DNA of 64,000 nt from the NCBI GenBank assembly GCA_016858145.1, contig JAEHOE010000038.1:806001-870000 (forward strand), in the 5' to 3' direction. Of the stretch, positions 10,881-22,600 are shown piece after piece (position 1 is the first letter of the stretch; the number at the start of each line of letters is the position of its first letter). A program made the position numbers and the translations under genes. Source of the stretch: Edaphochlamys debaryana. Taxonomy: Eukaryota > Chlorophyta > Chlorophyceae > Chlamydomonadales. The notes beneath the pieces are model-generated. The model saw nothing but the letters and a program-made list of their open reading frames with translations. It was not told where the DNA came from and searched no databases.

Positions 10881-13800
10881 TCACGCCGGCTCCTGCTTCA
10901 CCCGCACCCCCTCAAGCCGCTCCCCTCTGTCCCCCACCCGCTCCGGCCTCTCCACCTCCGGTCCCCCATCCCCCTCGCCCCCACCCTCCCTCTCCATGTC
11001 GACGGTCTCCGCCTCCGGCTCGCCAGTCAGGTCCACCCCCTCCTTGATGACCAGCTCCGCAGCGGCCGACCGCTCAGCCGCCAGGAATGCTCTGTACGGC
11101 GGCAGGAGCATGCTCAGGGCTGCGTCGCGAGCGCTGGTGTGGCCCCCGGGGAGTCGCTGAGAGACTTCTAGTACCCGCAGCACCTGGAGCAGTTCCCGGG
11201 CCTTAGCCTCCTGCAGGAACTCAGCTGCGTCCGCCTCCTCCCGCCGCCGCTTGCTCGGAGGGCCGCCGGCGCTGCCACCGCCCGCCTCCTCCCAAAGACG
11301 CTTCAGGTGCGGCCACAGCCGGGGGTATTGCAGTGATGCGGGGGCGTAATGTGCGGCCTTGGCGGCCCGGGCGTGGCGCTGAGGGCCCGCCTCCGCCCGC
11401 TCCATGCCGGTCCCAATGAACTTTCGTATCAAGCTGTCTAGCTCTGCGGCGTCGAAGGGCCTCGTTAGGGCCTGGGCGTAGCGCTCCCGTAGCCAGGGCC
11501 CATCCGGGTCCGGCTTGATGACGGCCGGGGTGGCGGCTGCCGCTGGATGCGGCGGTAGCGTGGGCCCATCGGAGTCGGGCTTGATGACGGGCAGGGCCGC
11601 AGTCGGCTGGGCGTTGGTCGCTGCGTCTTGCGGGTCCCCGAGGGCAGCGGCCGCCGCTGGCTGCAGCAGCGCTGGGCCCGTGACGGGAGCCTGGGGTCAC
11701 GTGAGGATGGCGAGGGGATGGAGCGGGAGGTTACAGATCAGTGTGTTCGTCTCGCCCCTGTGTTGACGTGCAGAAGCTGGTCAGGCCACTACAAGATGCC
11801 CCAGGCCCCTCTGGAATCGCGTACCTGCGGCGCCCCTGCCCGGCGGGGCCCAGCCGCTGAGGGACTGGCGCCCGCGCCCTCCGCCGCGCCATGAGCCTCC
11901 GGCAGCTGTGTGATGATGTGCGGGGTGCAGGGGCGCTTGCGCGGGAAGGGCTGCTGTGCAGCCGCTGCCAGCCGCTCCGTCAGTGCCGCCACCGCCCCGT
12001 CTATCTGCAGCCGCCCCGCCAGCGCCGCGGTGGCATGCAGCAGCTCAGGCGGCTCCTTAACGAATGACGGAGGAAAGCCGGGATATCCCACGGCCGTGCC
12101 GTACATGTACGACAGCAGGTGCGCGAAGGCGGCGGGGTCTGCGTCGGGCAGGGCCACCGCCGCCGCGCCGCTCCCCTCGAAGCCTCCGCCGGGGGCCAGC
12201 AGCCGGGCGAAGTACTCCGAGCCGGCCGCCAGGACGGAGCGGTGAGCGTGGAAGGCCCGGTCCCCCACCCGCACGGCCACTGTGCCGGAAAGGACGGAGG
12301 TGCTCCCACTGCCGCTGCCTCCAGCGCTCTCCGTTGCCGAAGGCGCGCGGCGCAAGCACGCTCAGAAGACGATCAGTGAAGGCGGTGGGAAGATGAGGGT
12401 CCCGGTGTTGCTGCTGCGAAGGTGCGAATGCAGGGAGCTCATGAGCAACTAGCAGGGCCCCTACAGGCCCTTCAGCGGGTCCGCTCGTCTTAACCAATAC
12501 GAAAAGCAGCCGCTCCCATCGCGCACACACCTGCCGCGCCTCTGCCCCGCTGGGCCCAGCTGCGGGACCGGCGCCCGCCGTTGCCCCCTGCACCAAGACC
12601 AGCCGAACGGGCAGAGGGCATGCATGCATGGGTGCTCGTCAAGCGAGAAGGGGGAGTGCGCATGTGAGTGAGCTGAAGGAACAGATGCAGGGGAGGGTAC
12701 GCCTGATCTTTCACACCCTACCCACGGCATGGCAGCATGAAGCCCTCTGGCACACCCTACGGCGCACCCACTCGCCTCATCCTGCCGCTGCGTCGCTTGC
12801 CCAGAGGCCGAGGCCGGTGGCTGGAGGGGAGGGCGGCCATTCTGAGGGGCAGGTAGAGCGGTGCAGTGGTCTGGTGATGTACGAACAAAGGAGCGCTGAC
12901 TGCTAGAACGAAGCAAGCTTATGGGCGAACCCGACCCGGACGCCAAGCCGCACCGGCGCAGCCATCATGCTGCCGCCAGCGCTTCCGCCAGCCCCTTCCA
13001 CAGCCGCTGGCAGGCCCAGCGAGCAGTCCGTGATGACAGCCGAGGGCAGCTGTGCGGGAGGTGCAAAGTCTCCGCCCCTGACTAGCATCAGCTTGCCTGT
13101 CGCCTGCATCACCGCCAGGTCTCCGCTGGGCAGGAGGGCCATCCGCCGTACATACCCGCCAGGGAAGCAGCCCCGCAGCAGGGTGGTGACGGCGCCGCCA
13201 GCGTCCATGCAGCGGAGGTCAGGGCCGTCGGCGATCAGCAGGCGGCCGCCCGACACCGGCAGGAGGGCCCCTAACCCGTTGAATTGAGCCACCGTGCGGC
13301 TGCCGTCAAACTTCCCCCTCTCGTTCCAATGCCCCGCCACCAGCTCGACCCCGCCGCTGCCCTCGGTGCGCACACGGCACACGGCAGTTGTGGTTGCTGC
13401 CCACAGCGTGCCGGCGGCGGTGGGGTCTTGGGCGAGGGCAGACACGATGTTGGGCCATGGGCATGGCACCTCCACCCCTGCCAGCGTGGTGACAACCCCG
13501 CTGCGGGTGTCCAGGCGCCGGATGCGATTCGAGTCCGCCAGCCACACGCCGCCCCGGCTGTCGGCGGCGAGGGAGGTGATGGTCGAGAAGCGGGCAGCTG
13601 CGCCAACCCCGTCTGCTTGCATACCCCAGGAGTGGCGCTCTGCCCCCGCCACGCTGCTGACTTGGTTGCTTGCATCCAGCTTGCTGATGGAGGTAAGGGA
13701 GGGAGTGAAGATGACAGTGCCAGTCGCGGGGTCGTAGGCATTGTGCACCAGACTGCTGGCGCTTCCCCACGAAGCTAGCCGCGTTCCCAGCTTGGGGCCT

Positions 13801-13949
13801 CCGCCACCGTCGCCCGCTGCTCCCTCCAGCTCGTAAATGCCCCCCTCCCGAGTTAAGATTAGCGCCTGGTCCGGGCCGCCGCCGGGTCGGGGCCGAACCA
13901 CCAAGCCGACCGTTTCTTCACAAGACACGGTCCGCCACGAGAGCACCAT
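10881..13949 (-). CDS. NHL beta-propeller and BTB/POZ protein (family member A)
   Basis: Exons, 5' to 3': 12954-13949, 12776-12841, 12531-12587, 11825-12413, 10881-11690; about 838 residues once one surplus base near 12345 is ignored. Exon 1 carries NHL repeats (GVGAARFSTITSLAADS, GGVWLADSNRIRRLDT, VVTTLAG). The fourth exon carries the BTB domain (VAVRVGDRAFHAHRSVLAAG; LPDADPAAFAHLLSYMYG). The last exon encodes a separate conserved C-terminal region with KPDPDGP, ALTRPFDAAELDSL and a nuclear-signal-like PSKRRRE, shared only with module B. Introns are phase 0, one with a GC donor (12775). BTB proteins usually recruit CUL3 ubiquitin ligase and a propeller could bind the substrate, so an adaptor role is inferred. 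The start ATG context (gagcaccatg on the plus strand) matches module C. Confidence 0.8.
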
Positions 13950-14158
13950 GTCCTCCGGGAAGTCTGAGAGGGCGGGGGGACCGCGGGTGAGGGCTCGGGC
14001 AACACGACGCCGTGGTGCACAGCCGTCGCAAGTGAGAGCTAGCGGGCCCATGCACCGCAGTCACGAAGTCGCACAGGCCTCACCTGCTCAGAGTAGACGC
14101 TGCATCAAGGCAGGTCAACTGCTGACTCGGGTTGGTGGCAGCGCCAGTCCCTTTGGAG

Positions 14159-14725
14159 CAGGGATGGGGGCGAAATCGAAACTATTTAGCCTGCCTATTT
14201 CGCCATGTATTTCGCCGGGGTTTTCGCCGGGGCCTCCTTATCGCCAGGGTGGCGAAACTTCGGCGTAAATTCAGGCGAAACTGCGCTGAGGGCGGGTTCC
14301 TCTCGGCTGAAACAGCTTGTTGACCCCCCAAGATGCCCCTAACAACTCCCTGAAGTGCTAATCTGGTAGTATGCTGTGTTTTATGCGAAGGGGTGACCGT
14401 CGTGTAGGGGGAAGAGGGGTGGCGAGCAGCGGGGGAGCCGTGTCACAGGGTTGGACCCTGCCCGGGCGGTCTCCTGCGGTCCTGGGCCTCTCGCAGCACA
14501 CGGACACCATCTAAATGGAAGTGTAGCTCGACAGGGGGGTTGCTGCGCGGCGAGAAAGCTGCTGGCACAGCTCGGAATGGCAGAATTGCGCGGAAGATGG
14601 CTGGGCGAAACCCCAGGCGATATTCGGCAGGCCCAATCGGCGTTATGTTTCGCCTTCCGTGGTGGCGAAACTAATCATTAATTTCGCCCGCCTGAAGGGC
14701 CCTCGGGATTTCGCCCCCATCCCTG
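14159..14725. mobile_element. Non-autonomous hAT-type transposon (MITE), 567 bp
   Basis: The ends form a perfect 19-base terminal inverted repeat, CAGGGATGGGGGCGAAATC at 14159 and its complement ending at 14725. The flanks are an exact 8-base duplication, CTTTGGAG at 14151-14158 and 14726-14733. Eight-base target duplication with CAGGG-type termini is the hAT superfamily pattern. The interior has many TTTCGCC/GGCGAAA words near both ends, likely transposase-binding sites, and no transposase ORF. It lies about 210 bases upstream of the gene A start codon, so it may sit in that gene's promoter. Confidence 0.9.
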
Positions 14726-15029
14726 CTTTGGAGGCAAGGGATGGGGGTGGAAGGGGCTCATGCGGGGGTCAGGTGTGGGCCAAGGAGCCGGCCGCGGGTC
14801 CCTGATCCGGCATAGAACGTGTGGGATCATAACACGCGAACCGTACATGGCTTGCACCCGAGCAGTTGTAAATCCCGATGGAAGGCCCGGAAGTCCAGCG
14901 TTCAGCAGGTGCGCCCGCCGAGTAGTTACATGCTTCTGCTCCTCGGTCCTGTTACCCCATAATGCGCCCAGCGATCTGACAACCTTCTTTGTGCTGAACG
15001 CAGGGCTGCGCCCCAAGTCGGCAAACCGC

Positions 15030-15330
15030 GAGAGGTGTTGCGAAGGCCGCGCAACCAGATGCAGAAGCCGCAAGTGAGCTTGATATGGACTCTACGTTGA
15101 CGAGGTAGCAGGAACGGGTCTTGGTGGACACGGGCAACTGTGCGCTGGCTTCCCTCGCAAAGATTGATGCTTGGGCTGGTTGGTTGGGAAAGCCAGTGGA
15201 TCGAGCTAGGCCAGGTGTTGCTTTAGCAACATCCATGCAAGCGTGCCAGGTCAAGCCGCGACGCCAAACTGTCGTGGCACGGCGTGCATGCGGCGCTTGT
15301 GCCCCCGACCGATTACCCCTCCGCCCCACG
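15030..15330 (+). repeat. Dispersed repeat family, copy 2 (partial)
   Basis: Contains gttgcgaaggccgcgcaacc and, 200 bases on, ggcgtgcatgcggcgcttgtgcccccgacc-ttacccctccgcccc, in the same order as copies at 4240-4570 and 42170-42480 but with different intervening sequence. Confidence 0.4.
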
Positions 15331-16508
15331 GCCCCGGCCCCGGAACCCGGGCCTCCCAACCCCCCTGGGCTCCTCTACCACCGGCGTATCCCCTCCTCCG
15401 AAAACCCCCATATACAGCCAACGTTCGCCACATCCGGACGTTTGCCCGCTGCGTGTCGACAATTGCTCTGCGATGCATGTCGGCCGATATGCGCCCGCGA
15501 CCGACCGCTTCCAAAGCCCCGGGGTCAAGTAGTAGAGGAGGTCAAGTGGGAGCGATGGGGTGCGGGCCTTCCATCGTCGGTGACTAGTGCAGGGGCTCGG
15601 GGACTGTTAGAAGAGACACAGCCGGGATGCCCGCGCGCGCAGTGCGGCGGTGTGGTCGGTCTAGTCGGGCCAGAACGCCAGACTCCTGGTCGCCGCTTTA
15701 CACCGTTGCACGGGCTCCGCCAGGGAAATGCATGCTGGGCTCACAACGCATGCGCAGCCGCCGCCAGCTGGCTGGCGGAGGCAGCAGCCGCGCGCCGATT
15801 GGCGTTCATCAGCAGTGCCGCTTCTTAAGTACCGGTATTCTTTGTGTTGCAGCAGCAGCAATGCCACGGACCAGTGCACAGTAGTTGCGGCGGCAGGGTG
15901 GACAGCGGCAAGCGGGCAACGGCGAGGGGCAGCGGGCGGCACGCAGGCGGCGTCCCTTGCATGCAATCCGCCTTCATTCGACACGCTTCGACCGCTGGCA
16001 GTTATCACGCGCAGATACGGCGTAAACGGCAGTGTCGCGTCGCGCTGCCAATGCCTGCAACCAAGTGATGATGACTCTTAGCCGAGTAACACGTGAGCGA
16101 CTGCTTTGACTGCGTGAATTGCCTTGCGCGTCGCTGTCCGCCGCTGCGACGTCCTGACCGCCTGGTCCTGCCTGACGCGGCCCTAGACAGCGCACATTTC
16201 CTCCGCTATCGCGAGCGCAGCCTGTAACGACGCATCGTTTGCATTTCCCCAGACTGCAGCCGGTTTCGCCGTTTCTCGGGCCCGCTCGGGCGGACGCCAT
16301 CCAGGCCGAGCGAGTGCCAGCCCATCGCGTGACCACGCGCTGTGCGTATAGTCTGAAGTCAGCGGCAGGCTGCAAACGCAACTTCATTCCTTAGGGCTTA
16401 GGGCAGCACTACGGCGTATTAGGTCGACTGCGCCGTGTAAAGACCACTCCACGCGGCCTTCCGAATACGTGCGCGAGCTCTGCCGCCTGACGGCATCGCG
16501 TCCCGCCC

Positions 16509-16517
16509 TACATATAG
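16509..16517 (+). promoter_or_regulatory. Possible TATA-like element of the lectin gene
   Basis: TACATATAG about 170 bases upstream of the start codon at 16686, in otherwise GC-rich sequence. Position fits a core promoter with a moderate 5' UTR, but this is a single short match. Confidence 0.25.
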
Positions 16518-16685
16518 GAGCCCTCGGCAGTGATCCGGAGGCGCTAGCTCCCAGCACGTACTAGACATGTCCGCCGGACGGCATGTCACACATCACAGCG
16601 ACCAGCCATCGCCCTTTTAACCCTTGCCGTAACCATGAGCTACTGAACGGAGGCATACGCCATCGTCTAACTTGAACGCTCAATT

Positions 16686-19600
16686 ATGCTGAACGGCCTG
16701 CGCAATCCCGTCGCAACATGCGCGGCGGGGAAGCGAGCACGTGCAGAGCTCGGACTCCTAACAACTCTGGTCGCCTTTCTGCTCTTTGGAGTGGCGACTG
16801 CAGTGGGTAAGCGGTATCACCAGCCCCGCCCACCGCCCCCGCAACAGCAGCGTCGCCCCGCTAGCCCCGCCGCGGTCCCCCAGGGGCCCCAGCCACCCCC
16901 GGCCCTTGCTAACCACAGTACTTACAACAGTAGCCGAACGCTCCCTTCCCCCAGCCCCTGCATCTAACCCTGCAAGCCGCGGCGGTAACCGTGTCGAAGC
17001 TTGTCGCTCCTCTGCTCCGCCGAGCGAACACGCACCTTTCCGCTAGTACCTGACCCGTTTCTTGGCTTACGCCGGGGGATGCGGCCTGGCCACTCGTTGG
17101 TTCCCCCTTACCGCTCACGCCCAGCCCTAGCAGCTAGTCCAGCCCTCCCGACCGACCTTCCAGCCCAGCCTCAGTAATAGTACCCAGCAGCCCTTCCACC
17201 CCGCCCTGCCAGCCCGCGAGCCTCAGGCGGGGCCACGCGAAGCTAAGTAGCCTGCTGCTGGCTCCCCGCCGGCCCGCGCTCCACGGTCCTCGCTCTCAGC
17301 CCTCCCGGATAGAGCTCCCAGATTCTTCTGCCCCGTTGAGATGCCAACCCGCGCGCTGGAAGAGGCGAAAGCGCGCACCATCGCAAGCTAGCCCCCTGCG
17401 TGCCGGTAGTGCCAGCCACCCTTGCCTCACCCTGCCCCCAATCATCGCCTCACTCCGTCCGCCCCATGCCTCCATCCTGCCCTCCCCGCCCAGACCCAGC
17501 GGTCAACCAAGCTGCGGGGCGGACACCCTACGTTTCCTCCTCGGCGCCCGCCAACTGGTGCACATGCGGTGCTATCCAGGCAACGGATGGAGATACCAAC
17601 ACCTTCTTCCACAGTGGGCAAAATGACTATTACCCCTGGTGAGCGTGCAGCCGTGAAGCAGCAGGGGGTTTTATTTGCAGGACACACGTGCTGCGATATG
17701 GGCATGCACTCTCCCTGGGCCTGGGGCCGACGCACGTCAGCCTGCCGCAGACTGGCACCCGGAACCCGGAACCCGGAACCCGGAACCCGGAACCCGGAAC
17801 CCGGAACCCGGAACCCGGAACCCGGAACCCGGAACCCGGAACCCGGAGGGCAGGCAGTAGTACGGTACAGCGCGCAGGCAAGCAGATAGACGAGTGGTAG
17901 TTCTCGGGGGCCCTCGCATCTCCATCTGCTGTTCCCCCGCAAATTATTTGAGCCGCCGCGTAGCAGTGCTCATGTGCGCATGAAAACTGCTGAGCCATGC
18001 ATGGCCCGTCATGGGACCTATCCCGCCCTGCAGGCTGTCGATCGACCTTGGCACCCGGGTCCCGGTGAACCGTGTGTACATCTACCTGAGGTGGGCAGGC
18101 GGGGCCACGTGGGGAGGAGCAGCACACCGCAAGTTGCGCTTACTTTACAGAGAGGGAATGTCCGCTTGATGATCAGTCCATATGAAAGTGTTGTGATTGA
18201 CCTGCATACACAGGAAGGACTGCTGCTGGACACGCCTGGTCAACGCCCAGCTCCGGGTTGGGGACACGGCCGTCACCAGTACCGCGTCAAACATATTCGC
18301 AAATGCCCTAGTCTGGACACAGACAACTGTCGCGACGGCCGCGGGTCAGATGCTGAACGCGTCGTTTAGCACGGTTTGGGGTCGGTGGGTGACGCTCCAG
18401 AATCTCAGCCCGGTGACGGCCAGCGATGCCGGCGCCTACTTCTTGGCCATCAACGAGCTGCAGGTGTACGGCGCTGCAGGTGAGGGGCCACGTACGGCTG
18501 GGGCACGTGTGCAGTACGCGCTCGCAAGTGCTGGCGGCTGTACACGAGACTGACGGGAGCATGCTTGCACGCACGCAGTGAGTTCACCGCCATCTCCTGC
18601 GCCCCCAACGCCACCATCTCCACCGCCTCGACCTCCTTCGCCACCTTCTCCCCCTCCTTTGCCGCCTTCACCGCCGCCTCCTTTGCCCCCTTCACCTCCG
18701 CCTCCTTCGCCTCGCCCACCCAGTCCCAGGCCGCCCTCTCCGCCGCCGCCTAGCCCAACGCCACCCCTGCCGCCATCCCCGGCCCCTTCCCCCCGGCCCC
18801 CCAGCCCTCCGTCTCCACCATCCCCCGCGCCGCCTTCGCCCACGCCGCTACCTCCCAGCCCACCTCCACCCCCTCCGCCGCCGCCGCCTCCGAGCCCGCC
18901 GCCGCCCCCTCCACCGCCGCCGCCGCCCAGCCCACCACCACCTCCCAGCCCACCGCCGCCCCCTCCACCGCCGCCGCCGCCCAGCCCACCACCACCTCCC
19001 AGTCCTCCGCCACCACCTCCCAGCCCGCCACCACCTCCCAGCCCACCGCCGCCCTATCCGCCGCCCCCGCCGAGCCCACCGCCTCCCCCTCCACCCCCTC
19101 CACCTCCCAGCCCACCGCCACCCCCTCCACCGCCCCCACCTCCCAGCCCACCACCGCCCCCCAGTCCTCCGCCCCTGCCTCCCAGCCCGCCGCCGCCCTA
19201 TCCGCCGCCCCCTCCGAGCCCACCGCCACCCCCTCCACCCCCTCCACCTCCCAGCCCACCGCCACCCCCTCACCCGCCCCCGCCTCCCAGCCCACCACCG
19301 CCCCCCAGTCCTCCGCCCCCGCCTCCCAGCCCGCCGCCGCCCTATCCGCCGCCCCCCTCCGAGCCCACCGCCGCCCCCTCCGCCGCCCCCGCCTCCGAGC
19401 CCGCCGCCGCCTCCGAGCCCACCGCCACCTCCTCCGCCGCCGCCGCCTCCAAGCCCGCCGCCGCCTCCGAGCCCACCGCCGCCCCCTCCTCCGCCCCCAC
19501 CACCCAGACCTCCCCCACCTCCCAGCCCGCCACCACCGCCCAGCCCACCGCCACCGCCGCCGCCGCCGCCTCCGAGCCCACCGCCGCCTTCGAGCCCTCC

Positions 19601-22600
19601 GCCGCCCCCACCTCCAAGCCCACCGCCGCCCCCTCCTCCGCCCCCCACCACCCAGATCACCCCCACCTCCCAGCCCGCCACCACCTCCCAGCCCACCGCC
19701 ACCCCCTCCGCCGCCGCCGCCTCCGAGCCCACCGCCGCCTCCGAGCCCTCCTCCGCCCCCACCAAGCCCACCGCCGCCCCCTCCTCCGCCCCCACCAAGC
19801 CCACCGCCGCCCCCTCCTCCGCCACCACCTCCCCACCCGCCGCCACCTCCGAGCCCACCGCCTCCGTCGCCGCCGCCGCTGCCTTCTAACCCTCCGCCAT
19901 CCCCTCCTACGCCGCCACCCGCCAGCCCGCCACCGTCACCGCCGCCACCGCCTCCCACGCCGCCGCCGCCACCTCCCAGCCCGCTGCCATTCCCTTCAGT
20001 GCCGCCGCCGTCGCCCCCTCCACCCCCGCCATCCGCTCCGCCGTCACCAAACCCCAGCCCACCGCAACCTCCCGGCCCGCCGCCGCCAGAACCGCCGCCG
20101 CCTCCCAGCCCAACGTCATCACCGCCGCCACGGCCACCTCTCAACCCACCAACACCTTCCAGTCCGCCGCCACCTCCTCCACTCCAATCCTCCAGCCCGT
20201 TGACGCCTCCCAGCCCGCCGCCACCTTCACCGCTGCCGCCACCTGACAGTCCGCCGCCGCAACCTCCGAGCCCGCCGCCACTGCCGCTCGGCCTCCCGGG
20301 GCTGCCTCCCAGCCCGCCACCTCCCACGAGCCCGCCGCCGCTGCCCCCTCCAAACCAACCGCTGCGCCCCGCTCTACCTGCACAGACAGTGCCCCAGCCA
20401 GCCCCGCCAAAGGCCTCCACTCCCTGGCCTAGCCCGCGCCCCAAGCCAGCGCTTCCGGCAGCCTTGATGCCAACGGTCCCTTCGCCACTGAACCTGAATC
20501 CGCCGCTGTCACCACCTGCACCTCCGCTGGCCGCCATACCACCCGGCCCGGGGCTCCCTGCTCCGTCCCCAAAGCCGCCAGGACCCACGGTTCCGCCGTT
20601 CGCGCCATCCCCGTTGCGGATCCTGGAACCGCCGCGCCCGCTGCACAGCTCGCCCCCAAACCCCTTTACGGCGGGCGTGGCCCCTCCAGGCGTCGCTACT
20701 CCACCACCTGCCAGCCCCGCCGGCGCCGCCGAGCCGCCGGTCGCCCCCAGATCTCCACCAGCCGCCTTTGAGCGCAGCCCTCCTCCTGCAGGACCACCGC
20801 AGTCGGCCCTGCCTCGTGAGCCGCCTGTTGGGCTGCTACTGCCCTCCGAGCCGCCAAGTCCACAGGTCTCGTCAGGGCCGTTGCCGCCGCCGTCTCTTCC
20901 GGTGCCTGATCAGCCCCTCCCGCTCGATCCGCCGAGGACGTCCTCGCCATCGCCTGACATCCTTCCACCCCAATCGCCGAGCATTCAGCCCCCATCACCG
21001 TCGCTGGGAGGATCACAGCCGCCGCCTCCGCCCCTGGAGGGGTCCGTTCCGCTGGCCCCGCCGCTGGAGGCATTACAGCCGTCGCCCGCGCCACTGGAAG
21101 GGTCTGCTTCGCCGCCGTCGCCACTGGAAGGGTCTGCTCCGCCGCCTCCGCCGTCGACGGAAGGGTCAGCTCCGCCGCCGCCGCCGTCGACGGAAGGGTC
21201 AGCTCCGCCGCCGCCGCCGTCGACGGAAGGGTCAGCTCCGCCGCCGCTGCTGGGGGGGTCAGTCCCGCCGCCCCCGCCGCTGCTGGAAGGGTCAGCTCCG
21301 TCGCCGCCGCCGTCGACGGAAGGGTCAGCTCCGCCGCCCCCGCCAACGGACGGGTCAGCTCCGCCGCCGCCGCCGGCAGAAGGGTCAGTGCCGCCGCCGC
21401 CGCCACTGGAGGAGTCAGTCCCACCGCCACCGCCAATGCTGGAAGGATCAGCTCCGCCGCCGCTGACGGAAGGGTCAGCTCCACCGCCGCTGACGGAAGG
21501 GTCAGCTCCGCCGCCGTCGACGGAAGGGTCAGCTCCGCCGCCCAGGCCGACCGAAGGGTCAGTTCCGCCGCCGCCGCCACTACAGGGGTCAGTCCCGCCG
21601 CCCCCGACGCCGGTGGAAGGGTCAGGTCTGCCGCCGCTAACGGAAGGGTCAGCTCTGCCGCCCCCGCCGACGGAAGGGTCAGCTCCGCCGCTGCCGCCGG
21701 CGGAAGGGTCAGTGCCGCCGCCGACGGAAGGGCCAGTGCCGCCGTCACCGTCGACGGAAGGGTCAGCTCCGCCGCCCCCGCCGACCGAAGGGTCAGTTCC
21801 GCCGCCGCCGCCACTACAGGGGTCAGTCCCGCCGCCCCCGACGCCGGTGGAAGGGTCAGGTCTGCCGCCGCTGACGGAAGGGTCAGCTCTGCCGCCCCCG
21901 CCGACGGAAGGGTCAGCTCCGCCGCTGCCGCCGGCGGAAGGGTCAGTGCCGCCGCCGCCGCCGCCGACGGAAGGGCCAGTGCCGCCGTCACCGTCGACGG
22001 AAGGGTCAGCTCCGCCACCGACGCTGGAGGGGTCAGTCCCGCCGCCCTCGCCGCCGCCGGAAGGGTCAGCGCTGCCGCCGCCGCCGCTGGAAAGGTCTGG
22101 TCTGCCGCCGCCGCTGGAAGGGTCAGCTTCACCTCAGCCGCCGCAGGAAGGGTCAGCTTCAGCTCCGCCGCCGCCTCCGGTCGAGGGTTCAGGTCTGCCG
22201 CCGCCGCACGAAGGGTCAGCTCCGCCGCCCCCGCCGCTGGAAGGATCTCAGCCGCCGCCCCCGCCGCTAGATGTGTCAGCGCCGCCGCCGCACCCTATCG
22301 AGGGTTCAGCTCCGCCACCGCCGCCGGCGCTACAAGGTTCAGATCTGCCGCCCCCGCTCGAAGGGCCAGCTCCACCGCCGCCGCCGCCTCTGGAGGGGCC
22401 AGCTCCACCGCCGCCGCCGCCGCCGCTGGAAGGATCAGCTCCGCTGCCGCCTCCGGTCGAGGGGTCAGGTCTGCCGCCGCCGCTGGAAGGGTCAGCTCCG
22501 GCGCCGCCGCCGCTGGAAGGATCTCATCCGCCGCCGCCACCGCTGGAAGGATCTCATCCGCCGCCGCCGCCGCTGGAAGGGTCAGCTCCGCCGCCGCCGC

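Larger units (their letters stand above)
14734..16685. other. Intergenic, with repeat copy and upstream region of the lectin gene
   Basis: No gene supported. 15030-15330 holds a partial copy of the dispersed repeat seen at 4.2 and 42.1 kb. A segment at 15410-15450 (cgttcgccacatccggacg) resembles one at 27600-27630. The last few hundred bases should contain the promoter of the divergent-facing plus-strand lectin gene. Confidence 0.45.

Noticed and set aside
17757..17848. CRISPR-like or telomeric array
   Set aside because: The unit is 7 bases with no spacers, so not CRISPR, and CCCGGAA is not the TTTTAGGG-type algal telomere repeat.
18750..20588. 612-codon glycine-rich ORF on the minus strand
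   Set aside because: It is the antisense of the Pro-rich coding repeat; GGN codons opposite CCN stay open by composition. No start context, domain or splice pattern of its own.
20696..22132. 478-codon minus-strand ORF with TLPAAAAE repeats
   Set aside because: Antisense shadow of the EGSAPPPPP array; its repeat period simply mirrors the coding strand.
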